Part shown: positions 1 through 7,763 of the stretch, one piece after another
How positions within the stretch are numbered: position 1 is the stretch's first letter
Layout of the letters: each line of letters begins with the position of its first letter
NCBI GenBank assembly: GCA_025149285.1
Contig: CP102274.1
Coordinates: forward strand, 2,867,501-2,931,500
Direction of reading: 5' to 3'
DNA from: Hungatella hathewayi
Lineage (GTDB): Bacteria > Bacillota > Clostridia > Lachnospirales > Lachnospiraceae
Length of the DNA: 64,000 bases
Notes under the pieces: generated by a model
The model's database searches: none
Seen by the model: the letters and a program-made list of their open reading frames with translations, nothing else
What the model was told of the DNA's origin: nothing
Program-made: the position numbers and the translations under genes

Positions 1-1170
1 TTTGCGCCAACCCTGAAAGTCCGCACAATAAGCGGTACCGCACAGGAGCGGGAGGAGCTTTTGAAGGCGGCTTCGGCCGGAGAGATCTTAATTACGTCCT
101 ACGATCTGCTGAAGAGGGATATTGCCTTTTACGAGGAGAGGGAATTCCGTTTTCAGATCGTCGACGAGGCGCAGTATATCAAGAACGCCTCGACCCAGAG
201 TGCGAAGGCGGTTAAGTCAGTGAACGCCCGAACAAGATTTGCACTGACGGGAACTCCGATAGAAAACAGGCTCAGCGAGCTGTGGAGTATTTTCGATTTC
301 CTCATGCCCGGCTTTCTGTTTTCGTACCAGAGGTTCAAGAAGGAGTATGAGCTTCCCATCGTGCGGGATCAGGATGAGAACTGCTTAAAGGGGCTGCACC
401 GCATGATCGGTCCGTTTATTCTGCGCCGGCTCAAAAAGGATGTGCTGAAGGAACTGCCCGATAAGCTGGAAAATGTGATCTATTCAGGCTTTGAGAAGGA
501 ACAGAAGGAGCTGTATACCGCCAATGCGTGGCAGGTGAAGCAGCAGCTGGAGCTGGCGGGAGACGGCGGCTCTGACAGAATACAGATTCTGGCTCAGCTG
601 ACGAGGCTGCGCCAGATCTGCTGTGATCCGCATCTCTGTTACAGCAACTATAACGGCAGTTCTGCCAAGCTTGAGACGTGTATCGATCTGATCCGCAATG
701 GCGTGGAGGGCGGCCATAAGATCCTGCTCTTTTCCCAGTTTACGTCGATGCTGGAAATCATCGAAAAACGGCTGAAGAAAGAGGGGATGGCGTATTATAT
801 TCTGACGGGTGCGACGCCCAAGGAAGAGCGGCTCCATATGGTAAGCTCCTTTAAGGATGACGGAGTGCCGGTATTCCTGATTTCCCTGAAAGCCGGGGGA
901 ACGGGCTTAAATCTGACGGCTGCGGATGTGGTGATTCATTACGATCCGTGGTGGAATGTGGCGGCGCAGAATCAGGCCACGGACCGGACGCACCGCATCG
1001 GCCAGGAGAAACAGGTTACTGTGTTTAAACTGATCACAAAGGGGACTATCGAAGAAAATATTTTAAAACTTCAGGAATCAAAGAAGAATCTGGCGGAGCA
1101 GATCATCACCGAGGGAACCGTCTCGTTCGGCAGCCTGACGAAGGAAGACTTAATCGGCCTGCTGGATTAG
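1..1170 (+). CDS. SNF2-family DEAD/DEAH-box helicase, C-terminal part (5' end outside window)
   Basis: The reading frame is open from base 1, so this is the 3' portion (389 residues visible) of a larger SNF2/Rad54-type ATPase that translocates on double-stranded DNA. The Walker B-like box reads DEAQ (in IVDEAQYIKN), motif III is LTGTPIENR, and the second RecA lobe ends with the family signature ATDRTHRIGQ. Bacterial members often carry an N-terminal SWIM zinc finger, which would lie upstream and cannot be seen. The partner or biological role is unknown. It ends 51 bases before the flavodoxin-like gene. The family call is firm; the precise function is not. Confidence 0.93.
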   Translation, partial: FAPTLKVRTISGTAQEREELLKAASAGEILITSYDLLKRDIAFYEEREFRFQIVDEAQYIKNASTQSAKAVKSVNARTRFALTGTPIENRLSELWSIFDFLMPGFLFSYQRFKKEYELPIVRDQDENCLKGLHRMIGPFILRRLKKDVLKELPDKLENVIYSGFEKEQKELYTANAWQVKQQLELAGDGGSDRIQILAQLTRLRQICCDPHLCYSNYNGSSAKLETCIDLIRNGVEGGHKILLFSQFTSMLEIIEKRLKKEGMAYYILTGATPKEERLHMVSSFKDDGVPVFLISLKAGGTGLNLTAADVVIHYDPWWNVAAQNQATDRTHRIGQEKQVTVFKLITKGTIEENILKLQESKKNLAEQIITEGTVSFGSLTKEDLIGLLD

Positions 1171-1221
1171 AGCGTGACGGGACAGCTGATTCATGTGAAG
1201 AAAAGAAAGGATGGTTAAGAG

Positions 1222-1842
1222 ATGAAAGTACTGCTTTTAAACGGAAGCCCTCATGAGAAGGGCTGTACATACAGGGCGCTCACGGAAGTGGCGGGGGCCC
1301 TGACGAATGAGGGAATTGAGACGGAGATCGTCCATATCGGCAATCAGGCCATTCATGGCTGTATCGGATGCGGCAAATGTGCTGCCGCCGGACGCTGTGT
1401 CTTTAAAGGAGATCCGGTCAATGCATTTTTGGATAAAATGGAGCATGCAGACGGTCTGGTCGTCGGCTCTCCGGTCTACTATGCATCGGCAAACGGCTCG
1501 CTGTATTCCTTCCTGGACCGTCTGTTTTACGCCGGAAGCTGTTTTGCCTTTAAGCCGGCTGCAGCAGTGGCGTCGGCCCGGCGTGCGGGGACGACGGCGA
1601 CGCTCGATTCCATGAACAAATACTTTACGATTTCCCAGATGCCGGTCGTATCATCCCAGTACTGGAACATGGTTCACGGCAACTCGCCGGAGGAAGTGGA
1701 GCAGGATTTGGAGGGGCTGCAGGTCATGCGCACGGTCGGGAAGAATATGGCGTGGCTGCTTCACTGCATTGAGGCCGGTAAGGCGGCGGGAATTACAACG
1801 CCGGAACCGGAGCAGAGGCTCAGGACTAATTTTATACGCTGA
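1222..1842 (+). CDS. Flavodoxin-fold NAD(P)H-dependent FMN reductase / iron-sulfur flavoprotein-like
   Basis: This 206-residue protein starts with the flavodoxin-fold phosphate-binding loop LLNGSPHEKGCT, followed at about residues 47-57 by a Cys cluster, CIGCGKCAAAGRC. That combination is typical of the NADPH-dependent FMN reductase/iron-sulfur flavoprotein group of anaerobes. The next block, SPVYYASANGSLYSFLDR, is the usual FMN-site segment. It probably binds FMN and handles reducing equivalents or quinone-like substrates in the cytoplasm; the substrate cannot be read from sequence. A ribosome binding site (AAGAAAAGAAAGGATGG) precedes the ATG. The stop codon lies only 13 bases before the long inverted repeat at 1856-2079. 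Confidence 0.85.
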   Translation: MKVLLLNGSPHEKGCTYRALTEVAGALTNEGIETEIVHIGNQAIHGCIGCGKCAAAGRCVFKGDPVNAFLDKMEHADGLVVGSPVYYASANGSLYSFLDRLFYAGSCFAFKPAAAVASARRAGTTATLDSMNKYFTISQMPVVSSQYWNMVHGNSPEEVEQDLEGLQVMRTVGKNMAWLLHCIEAGKAAGITTPEPEQRLRTNFIR

Positions 1843-1855
1843 ATTTGGGAGGGAC

Positions 1856-2079
1856 GCCGAAGAAGCGGCGGGCGGCGGCAGGACGGGTCCCGGGGGCATG
1901 GATATTCCGTGTCCGTCTTGCTTCCTACTCGCCATAAGAAAGTCCGTTCCTGTCGAACACGCCAACCGCGGGCGTGATCGCCAGGAACGGACTTTCTTAT
2001 GACTCGTATCCAGATGCCGGCACACTGGAATATCCATGCCCCCGGGACCCGTCCTGCCGCCGCCCGCCGCTTCTTCGGC
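1856..2079. repeat. Long nested inverted repeat (53-bp perfect outer arms, 20-bp perfect inner arms)
   Basis: Outer arms 1856-1908 and 2027-2079 are exact reverse complements over 53 bp and very GC-rich. Inside them, 1933-1952 and 1982-2001 are a second perfect 20-bp pair, and 1958-1963/1971-1976 (CACGCC/GGCGTG) closes a tip. The segments between the arms pair only partly. No convincing coding capacity, ribosome binding site or T-tract is present, so it is not an ordinary terminator. It could be a fold-back or MITE-like element, an invertible segment, or a structured RNA. The repeat is certain; its nature is not. Confidence 0.9.
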
Positions 2080-2166
2080 TGTGTATTGGCTATGCTGGTA
2101 AAAAGATGGGGGACAGGATTGAGGGCTGAACTGTTAGGGAGAGAGAAAGAAAAAGAGAAAAAGGCC

Positions 2167-2194
2167 TTTACTTTTGCCATATCTGTTGTATAAT
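2167..2194 (+). promoter_or_regulatory. Predicted sigma-A promoter of nrdDG
   Basis: A TTTACT -35 (2167-2172), a 16-bp spacer and a consensus TATAAT -10 (2189-2194) lie upstream of nrdD. Transcription would start near 2201, within the NrdR-like box, leaving a leader of about 130 nt. Between the inverted repeat (ending 2079) and this promoter nothing else recognisable was seen. Confidence 0.55.
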
Positions 2195-2200
2195 GGAAAA

Positions 2201-2216
2201 GCACTATATATGGTGA
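2201..2216. promoter_or_regulatory. NrdR-box-like operator
   Basis: GCACTATATATGGTGA matches the core of the NrdR consensus (ACACWATATMTWGTGT) with only small deviations. It sits at the predicted start site of the class III ribonucleotide reductase operon, where NrdR-ATP/dATP would repress. A clear second box at the usual spacing of about 31 bp was not found, so the call rests on one box plus context. Confidence 0.5.
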
Positions 2217-2333
2217 AGAAATAATTACATACGCAAAATGTAGGAGATTTCACGGCAAATTGACAGCTGCTGTGTTATTTTTTAGCAGTATGATTAAAGT
2301 AGAATATGGATTAAAGGAAATAAGGAGACAGCG

Positions 2334-4463
2334 ATGATTAAGGTACAGAAACGTGACGGCAGAATTGTGAATTATGACAGAGAGAAGATTGTGAGGGCGA
2401 TTCAGAAGGCGAATGCAGAAGTGGATGCGGCGGAACGCGCCGGGGAGGCATTGATTGACGGAATTCTGGATGATGTGGAGAGAGAATGCGAGGATGTTGT
2501 CCATGTAGAGAGCATTCAGGATATGATCGAGAGCCGCCTGGTTAAGCAGAACAAGTATACTCTCTCGAAAAAATATATGATTTACCGGTATCAGAGAGCG
2601 CTTTTAAGAAAAGCGAACACGACGGATGAATCGATTCTGAAGCTGATCCGGAATGAAAATAAAGAGCTGGCTGAGGAAAATTCCAATAAGAATACGATTC
2701 TGGCATCTACACAGAGGGATTATATTGCCGGAGAGGTGTCCAGGGATTTGACGAAGCGTATGCTTCTGCCGGAACGCATTTCCATGGCCCATGAACAGGG
2801 CGCGATTCATTTTCATGACGCGGATTACTTTGTTCAGCCGATTTTCAACTGCTGTCTCATCAATATCGCGGACATGCTGGATAACGGGACCGTGATGAAC
2901 GAGAAGATGATTGAGAGCCCAAAGAGCTTTCAGGTGGCCTGTACGGTTATGACCCAGATCATCGCGGCGGTGGCCAGCAATCAGTACGGCGGCCAGTCTG
3001 TGGATATGAGACATCTTGGAAAGTATTTAAGGAAGAGCAGCAATAAGTTCCACAGACAGATCCGGGAAGAGTTTGGCGACAGCCTGGATGAGGAGTCCGT
3101 GGAGAAGATGGCTCGGATTCGTCTGAGAGATGAACTGAAGTCAGGCGTTCAGACGATCCAGTACCAGATCAACACATTGATGACAACCAATGGCCAGGCG
3201 CCGTTTGTGACGCTGTTCCTTCGCCTGGACGACGAGGATGAGTACATCAATGAAAATGCGCTGATCGTGGAAGAGATTCTGCGTCAGAGACTGGAAGGAA
3301 TCAAGAATGAAGCGGGCGTCTATGTGACTCCGGCATTTCCGAAGCTCATCTATGTACTGGACGAGAATAACTGTTTAAAGGGCGGTAAATACGATTACAT
3401 CACAAGACTTGCGGTGCGGTGCTCTTCGAAGCGCATGTATCCCGATTATATCTCCGCGAAGAAGATGAAGGAGAATTATGAGGGCAATGTATTCAGCTGT
3501 ATGGGCTGCCGCAGCTTCCTGTCTCCGTGGAAGGACGAGAATGGGGACTATAAGTTTGAGGGACGGTTCAATCAGGGCGTGGTGAGCCTGAACCTTCCGC
3601 AGATTGGAATTCTGGCAAAGGGCGACGAGGAAGTATTCTGGAAGCTTTTGGACGAGCGTCTCACCATCTGTTTTGAGGCGCTTATGTGCAGGCATAAGGC
3701 GCTGGAAGGCACCTTATCTGATGTGAGTCCGATTCACTGGCAGTACGGAGCCATTGCCAGACTCCCGAAGGGGGCGAAGATTGATCCGCTGCTTCATGAC
3801 GGATACTCCACGATCTCCCTGGGATATATCGGCATCTATGAGATGACGAAGCTGATGAAAGGGGTCAGCCACACGGATCCGGCAGGAGAGGAATTTGCCC
3901 TCCGCGTGATGAACCGCATGAAAGAGGCAGTCGAGTGCTGGAAAGAAGAGACCGGGCTCGGTTTCGGCCTTTACGGGACTCCGGCTGAGTCTCTCTGCTA
4001 CCGGTTTGCCAGGATTGACCGGGAGCGCTTCGGCCTGATTGAAGATGTAACGGACAAGGGGTACTACACGAATTCCTATCACGTGGATGTGAGGGAGAAG
4101 ATCGACGCATTCAGCAAGTTTACCTTTGAGAGCCAGTTCCAGAAGATTTCTTCCGGCGGCGCCATCTCTTATGTGGAAGTGCCGAACATGGCGAAGAATT
4201 TAGAGGCCATGGAAGAAGTGGTTAAATTCATCTATGACAATATCCAGTACGCGGAGTTCAATACGAAATCTGACTACTGCCAGGAATGCGGCTTCGATGG
4301 TGAGATCATCATCAATGACGACATGGAGTGGGAATGCCCGCAGTGTCATAATAAGGATAAGGACAAGATGAACGTAACCAGAAGAACCTGCGGTTATCTG
4401 GGTGAGAATTTCTGGAACGCCGGAAAGACGAAGGAAATCAAGGCGAGAGTGCTTCATCTGTAG
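2334..4463 (+). CDS. nrdD: Anaerobic (class III) ribonucleoside-triphosphate reductase
   Basis: NrdD reduces ribonucleoside triphosphates to deoxy forms under anaerobiosis using a glycyl radical. The 709-residue protein begins with an ATP-cone allosteric domain (VQKRDGRIVNYDREKIVRAI). The catalytic barrel follows. Near the C-terminus come a zinc site (CQECGFDG then CPQC) and the glycyl-radical loop RTCGYLGENFW. The ATG is preceded by AAGGAAATAAGGAGA. The length is normal for the family. nrdG, its activase, begins 19 bases after the stop, so the two form an operon. NrdR probably represses it through the box at 2201-2216. Confidence 0.98.
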   Translation: MIKVQKRDGRIVNYDREKIVRAIQKANAEVDAAERAGEALIDGILDDVERECEDVVHVESIQDMIESRLVKQNKYTLSKKYMIYRYQRALLRKANTTDESILKLIRNENKELAEENSNKNTILASTQRDYIAGEVSRDLTKRMLLPERISMAHEQGAIHFHDADYFVQPIFNCCLINIADMLDNGTVMNEKMIESPKSFQVACTVMTQIIAAVASNQYGGQSVDMRHLGKYLRKSSNKFHRQIREEFGDSLDEESVEKMARIRLRDELKSGVQTIQYQINTLMTTNGQAPFVTLFLRLDDEDEYINENALIVEEILRQRLEGIKNEAGVYVTPAFPKLIYVLDENNCLKGGKYDYITRLAVRCSSKRMYPDYISAKKMKENYEGNVFSCMGCRSFLSPWKDENGDYKFEGRFNQGVVSLNLPQIGILAKGDEEVFWKLLDERLTICFEALMCRHKALEGTLSDVSPIHWQYGAIARLPKGAKIDPLLHDGYSTISLGYIGIYEMTKLMKGVSHTDPAGEEFALRVMNRMKEAVECWKEETGLGFGLYGTPAESLCYRFARIDRERFGLIEDVTDKGYYTNSYHVDVREKIDAFSKFTFESQFQKISSGGAISYVEVPNMAKNLEAMEEVVKFIYDNIQYAEFNTKSDYCQECGFDGEIIINDDMEWECPQCHNKDKDKMNVTRRTCGYLGENFWNAGKTKEIKARVLHL

Positions 4464-4482
4464 TCTGAGGAGCGATAATATC

Positions 4483-5016
4483 ATGAAATACGCCGATATC
4501 AAACATTGCGACGTTGCCAACGGCACCGGAGTGCGGACGAGCCTTTTTGTGTCCGGCTGCACTCACCGGTGCCGGGGCTGTTTTAATGAGATCGCATGGG
4601 ATTTTAATTATGGAAAGGAATTCACGGACGAGGCAGTACAGGAGATCCTCGATTCCTGTGGAAAAAGCTATATATCCGGCCTGTCTCTGCTGGGCGGAGA
4701 GCCGATGGAGCCGCAGAACCAGCGGGCGCTTCTGCCTCTGGTCCTCCGGTTTAAGGAGCAGTATCCGGAGAAGACGATCTGGTGCTACACCGGTTATACG
4801 TATGAGGCGGATCTGCTGTCGCCGGAGGGAAGGGCGCACTGCGAGGTGACGCCAGAATTTCTTGCATGCATCGATATCCTGGTGGATGGGGAATTTGACC
4901 AGGAGTGTTACGATCTCAAACTGAAATTCCGGGGCAGCAGCAACCAGCGTGTGCTGCAGATTCACGAGCCGGGCTGTCCGGAGCTGTTTGCAGTAAAGGA
5001 TGAAAGTACTCAATAA
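4483..5016 (+). CDS. nrdG: Anaerobic ribonucleoside-triphosphate reductase-activating protein
   Basis: NrdG is the radical-SAM activase that installs the glycyl radical on NrdD. The 177-residue protein carries the radical-SAM cysteine motif in SGCTHRCRGCFN (CxxxCxxC) at about residues 24-31, then the GGEP-like SAM segment LLGGEPMEP. The start at 4483 (MKYADIKHCD) is chosen over an in-frame upstream ATG because that one lies inside nrdD, whereas 4483 has a ribosome binding site (GAGGAGCGA) at the usual distance. The gene is tightly linked to nrdD and is followed 21 bases later by a Cys-cluster gene. Confidence 0.97.
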   Translation: MKYADIKHCDVANGTGVRTSLFVSGCTHRCRGCFNEIAWDFNYGKEFTDEAVQEILDSCGKSYISGLSLLGGEPMEPQNQRALLPLVLRFKEQYPEKTIWCYTGYTYEADLLSPEGRAHCEVTPEFLACIDILVDGEFDQECYDLKLKFRGSSNQRVLQIHEPGCPELFAVKDESTQ

Positions 5017-5037
5017 GGAAAAGGGGGAATCGGACCG

Positions 5038-5745
5038 ATGAAGCGGGAGATCAGCCTGGAAGAGATATCAGATGGGAAGCTATATGGCAGCGGCGACATG
5101 GTGAAGGTGGGCTGTGATGACTGCCGCGGCTGTTCTGCCTGCTGCCGCGGCATGGGAAGTTCTATTGTTTTGGATCCATACGATATCTTTCGTCTGGAGA
5201 CGGGCCTGGACCTGTCCTTTGAGGAGCTGCTGGCGGAGGCGGTGGAACTGAATCTGGTGGATGGCATGATTCTGCCGAACCTGAAGATGTCCGGCGAGGG
5301 AGAGGCCTGCACCTTTTTAAACGAGGAGGGGCGCTGCCGGATTCATCCCTGCAGACCGGGGATCTGTCGGATGTTTCCGCTTGGCCGGATCTATGAGGAC
5401 CATGGCTTCCGGTATTTTAACCAGATACACGAATGCCGGAAGGCGCAGAAGACGAAGGTCAAGATCCGTAAGTGGATGGATACCCCGGATCTGGGCCGTT
5501 ATGAGAACTTTATTGTGGAGTGGCATTACTTCCTGAAGGAACTGGAGGAAAGGCTGGAGAAGAAACGGGAGCAAAAACCGGAAGAGGGATCAGAACAGGC
5601 CGGTGGGGAAGATGCGAGGAAGCGGGCTGCCATGGGAGTGCTTAAGGTTTTCTATCTGATTCCATATCAGAAAGAGTTGGATTTCTATCAGCAGTTTGAG
5701 GCGCGCATGGCGGCTGCGCGGGAGGAATTTATTAATTTTCTGTAA
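5038..5745 (+). CDS. YkgJ-family cysteine cluster protein
   Basis: This 235-residue protein has the YkgJ-type zinc/iron-chelating arrangement: CDDCRGCSACCRGMG near residues 25-39, then CTFLNEEGRCRIHPCRPGICRMFP written across about residues 91-114, with repeated Cys and a GxC-x-IHxxRPxxCRxFP signature. Family members bind metal or an iron-sulfur centre, and their biochemical role is unsettled. The C-terminal third is charged and may be a coiled coil. The ATG lies 21 bases after nrdG with GGAAAAGGGGG upstream, so it may be transcribed with nrdDG. Confidence 0.85.
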   Translation: MKREISLEEISDGKLYGSGDMVKVGCDDCRGCSACCRGMGSSIVLDPYDIFRLETGLDLSFEELLAEAVELNLVDGMILPNLKMSGEGEACTFLNEEGRCRIHPCRPGICRMFPLGRIYEDHGFRYFNQIHECRKAQKTKVKIRKWMDTPDLGRYENFIVEWHYFLKELEERLEKKREQKPEEGSEQAGGEDARKRAAMGVLKVFYLIPYQKELDFYQQFEARMAAAREEFINFL

Positions 5746-5772
5746 AAATACTTAAGGTTCCCAAATCCCTGT

Positions 5773-5801
5773 TTGCCTGCCGGCGGTCTCTGTGATATAC
5801 T
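5773..5801 (+). promoter_or_regulatory. Predicted promoter of the 77-residue unknown gene and dcd
   Basis: TTGCCT (5773-5778), a 17-bp spacer and TATACT (5796-5801) lie about 73 bases before the start of the small gene at 5874. The architecture is good; this is prediction only. Confidence 0.5.
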
Positions 5802-5873
5802 AAAAGCAATGGAAGCAAGGCATAAACAGGTGTAAAGTATCAGGACGGTTGTTCGAAGGGGAGGAATACCTTT

Positions 5874-6107
5874 ATGGCGAAGGTAAAGAGGTTTAGCACA
5901 AAAATTAACAGTTTCTTTGTAGAGTGGAGTGCGCTGAATCATTATTTGTCATCATATGAGTGTGAGAAAAACGGCGTTCCCTACATCGGTTTTAAGGATC
6001 CGAGGGTTCAGAAACTCTGGAACAGCTTGAGTTCCGCGGAAAAGCGGGATCTGATGAAGCATTACGGGAAGAAGAACGAGGCGGAGCTGGGCGACTATCT
6101 GGGATAA
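5874..6107 (+). CDS. Small conserved-looking protein of unknown function (77 aa)
   Basis: I do not recognise this gene. It encodes 77 residues, is basic at the N-terminus (MAKVKRFSTKINSFF) and reads as mostly helical, with a segment KLWNSLSSAEKRDLMKHYGKK. It has no Cys motif, signal peptide or membrane segment. Coding is supported by a GGGGAGGAATA ribosome binding site, a plausible promoter at 5773-5801 and close linkage (12 bases) to dcd. The nucleotide-metabolism neighbourhood (nrdDG, dcd) gives no direct clue to its job. Confidence 0.7.
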   Translation: MAKVKRFSTKINSFFVEWSALNHYLSSYECEKNGVPYIGFKDPRVQKLWNSLSSAEKRDLMKHYGKKNEAELGDYLG

Positions 6108-6119
6108 GGGGAATGAATC

Positions 6120-6638
6120 ATGATTCTTTCGGGAAAAGAAATACTAAAGCATATGGGGAAAGAGATTATCATTACTCCGTTTGATGAAAAGAGAATTAAT
6201 CCTAACAGTTATAATCTGTCTCTGGCGGATGAACTTCTGGTTTACGAGAAGGAAGCGCTGGATATGAAAAAGCCCAATCCGACTAAGCGGATCGTGATTC
6301 CGGATGAAGGGCTTCTTCTGGAACCAAACAGGCTGTATCTGGGAAGGACTAACGAGTTTACGAAGACGGATCGGTATGTTCCCATGCTGGAGGGCCGTTC
6401 TTCCACGGGCAGGCTGGGGCTTTTTATCCATGTGACCGCGGGCTTTGGTGATATCGGTTTCGCCGGGTACTGGACATTGGAGATTTTCTGTGTACAGCCG
6501 GTCAGAATCTATCCGAATGTGGAGATATGCCAGATTTATTACCACGACATTGACGGGGAATACGATCTGTACAGCAGCGGAAAGTATCAGAATAACAGCG
6601 GGATTCAGGCCAGTCTCATGTATAAGGACTTTGAGTGA
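6120..6638 (+). CDS. dcd: dCTP deaminase
   Basis: The 172-residue protein matches the dCTP deaminase/dUTPase-like fold. It has the nucleotide-binding segment EGRSSTGRLGLFIHVTAGFG followed by a GYWTLEI block that carries the catalytic glutamate. The N-terminus, MILSGKEIL, is typical. The enzyme deaminates dCTP to dUTP, or directly to dUMP in bifunctional members, feeding thymidylate synthesis. The start has GGGGAATGA upstream and overlaps no other gene. A strong bidirectional hairpin follows. Which of the two product specificities applies cannot be told from what I can see. Confidence 0.93.
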   Translation: MILSGKEILKHMGKEIIITPFDEKRINPNSYNLSLADELLVYEKEALDMKKPNPTKRIVIPDEGLLLEPNRLYLGRTNEFTKTDRYVPMLEGRSSTGRLGLFIHVTAGFGDIGFAGYWTLEIFCVQPVRIYPNVEICQIYYHDIDGEYDLYSSGKYQNNSGIQASLMYKDFE

Positions 6639-6706
6639 GAATGGTCTGCGGATAAGAGAACGGTATAAAAGATGATGTAAGAGATGATAGAAGAGAGCCG
6701 GATACT

Positions 6707-6759
6707 AAAAAGAGGAAGATGCAGATTCAGGAGTCCCTGAAGCGGTATCTTCCTCTTTT
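6707..6759. terminator. Bidirectional intrinsic terminator between dcd and the DUF4261-like gene
   Basis: A 13-bp perfect stem pairs 6707-6719/6720 (AAAAGAGGAAGAT) with 6747-6759 (ATCTTCCTCTTTT). An inner TTCAG/CTGAA stem sits within 6725-6740. A-runs on one side and T-runs on the other let it serve both converging genes. Confidence 0.8.
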
Positions 6760-6772
6760 ATGGTCGCACCCG

Positions 6773-7669
6773 CTATTCCCTGTGTCCCGCTGCGTATTCT
6801 CCAGGGCAGATGTCCATAACGACCCGGACAGGCTGGATTAAGGCATCCTCGTACTGACATTTCCACTGGACCTCCCGGCTCAACTGGCCGTCTGCGATCC
6901 CGTCGATGGTCTCGCCGGACTTGACCGGTGCATCGGCATCATAGAGATAAGAGGCAACATTGTATGCATGGTTTACGACGGCCTGCGGCTCCAGTCCCCG
7001 GAAATGGTACTGGACGTCGGGGAGTCCGATTGCATAGAGCCCCAGGGTGTCCACTACCTTGTCGTCGCTGCCGGAGATGTTGAAAAGGCGGGCGTTGACG
7101 CCAAAGTATACAAAACGGTCTTCCCGCGGTATCCGGTGTTCCCTGATCTGCTCCGCGGTAAACAGCTTTCCGGCCGGTTCGACCCAGACCGCAGTGCAGT
7201 CAGGAAACAGTCTGACCGCTGTCTCCATCCAGTCCATCATCATCTCACAGCGTTCCTTGTATTCCAGCACGGCGGCCATCATGTCAAACAGGAAAATCTC
7301 ATACCGGCACCGCTCCAAAAGGGCGTCTCCGTCGGCCACATCCCAGAGCTGGCTTCTGGAAAAGGCATCGATGGAGTCCTGCCTGAATTCCTGAACATCC
7401 CCCATGACGACCTGGGGCGGCAGGGCGCCGTCTTTAAACTGTGCCAGATATTTTTTTACGGCAAAAGAGGTCAGAGCCGGCGAAGGGGACACGATGTCGA
7501 TCGCCCCGAAGGTTTCTTCCAGAGCCGTGCGTATGATCCCGGCCTCCGGTTTGACCGGTTTTTCTTCAAACAGAAGGTAGATCTGATAGAGGTTCTGAAA
7601 TTCTGCTTTTTCCTCAAGATTCTGTTTCAGTTCTTCTTTCGGTCCTTTTTTCTTTGAAAATAATCCCAT
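6773..7669 (-). CDS. DUF4261-like protein of unknown function
   Basis: This 298-residue soluble protein begins MGLFSKKKGPKEELKQ, a short lysine-rich head ahead of the folded domain. A later segment reads ALTSFAVKKYLAQF, and the C-terminal half has WVEPAGKLF and FNISGSDDKVVDTLGLYAIGLPD. This layout is what I associate with the DUF4261 family, whose function is not known. The start at 7669 is chosen over an upstream in-frame ATG because AAAGGAGAAC precedes it at good spacing. It lies 94 bases downstream of the MATE pump gene on the same strand and may be co-transcribed. Confidence 0.65.
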   Translation of the reverse strand: MGLFSKKKGPKEELKQNLEEKAEFQNLYQIYLLFEEKPVKPEAGIIRTALEETFGAIDIVSPSPALTSFAVKKYLAQFKDGALPPQVVMGDVQEFRQDSIDAFSRSQLWDVADGDALLERCRYEIFLFDMMAAVLEYKERCEMMMDWMETAVRLFPDCTAVWVEPAGKLFTAEQIREHRIPREDRFVYFGVNARLFNISGSDDKVVDTLGLYAIGLPDVQYHFRGLEPQAVVNHAYNVASYLYDADAPVKSGETIDGIADGQLSREVQWKCQYEDALIQPVRVVMDICPGEYAAGHRE

Positions 7670-7763
7670 ATGCGTTCTCCTTTGTATCTGTCTGTAGGAG
7701 GCGGATTCCTCCGCCGTTACCTCCAGTATACCGTATTTTGGAAAAAAGGCCATTACAATTTGC

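Noticed and set aside
1769..2193. Open frames across the long inverted repeat on both strands
   Set aside because: They mirror each other because the arms are reverse complements, lack ribosome binding sites and show no family resemblance.
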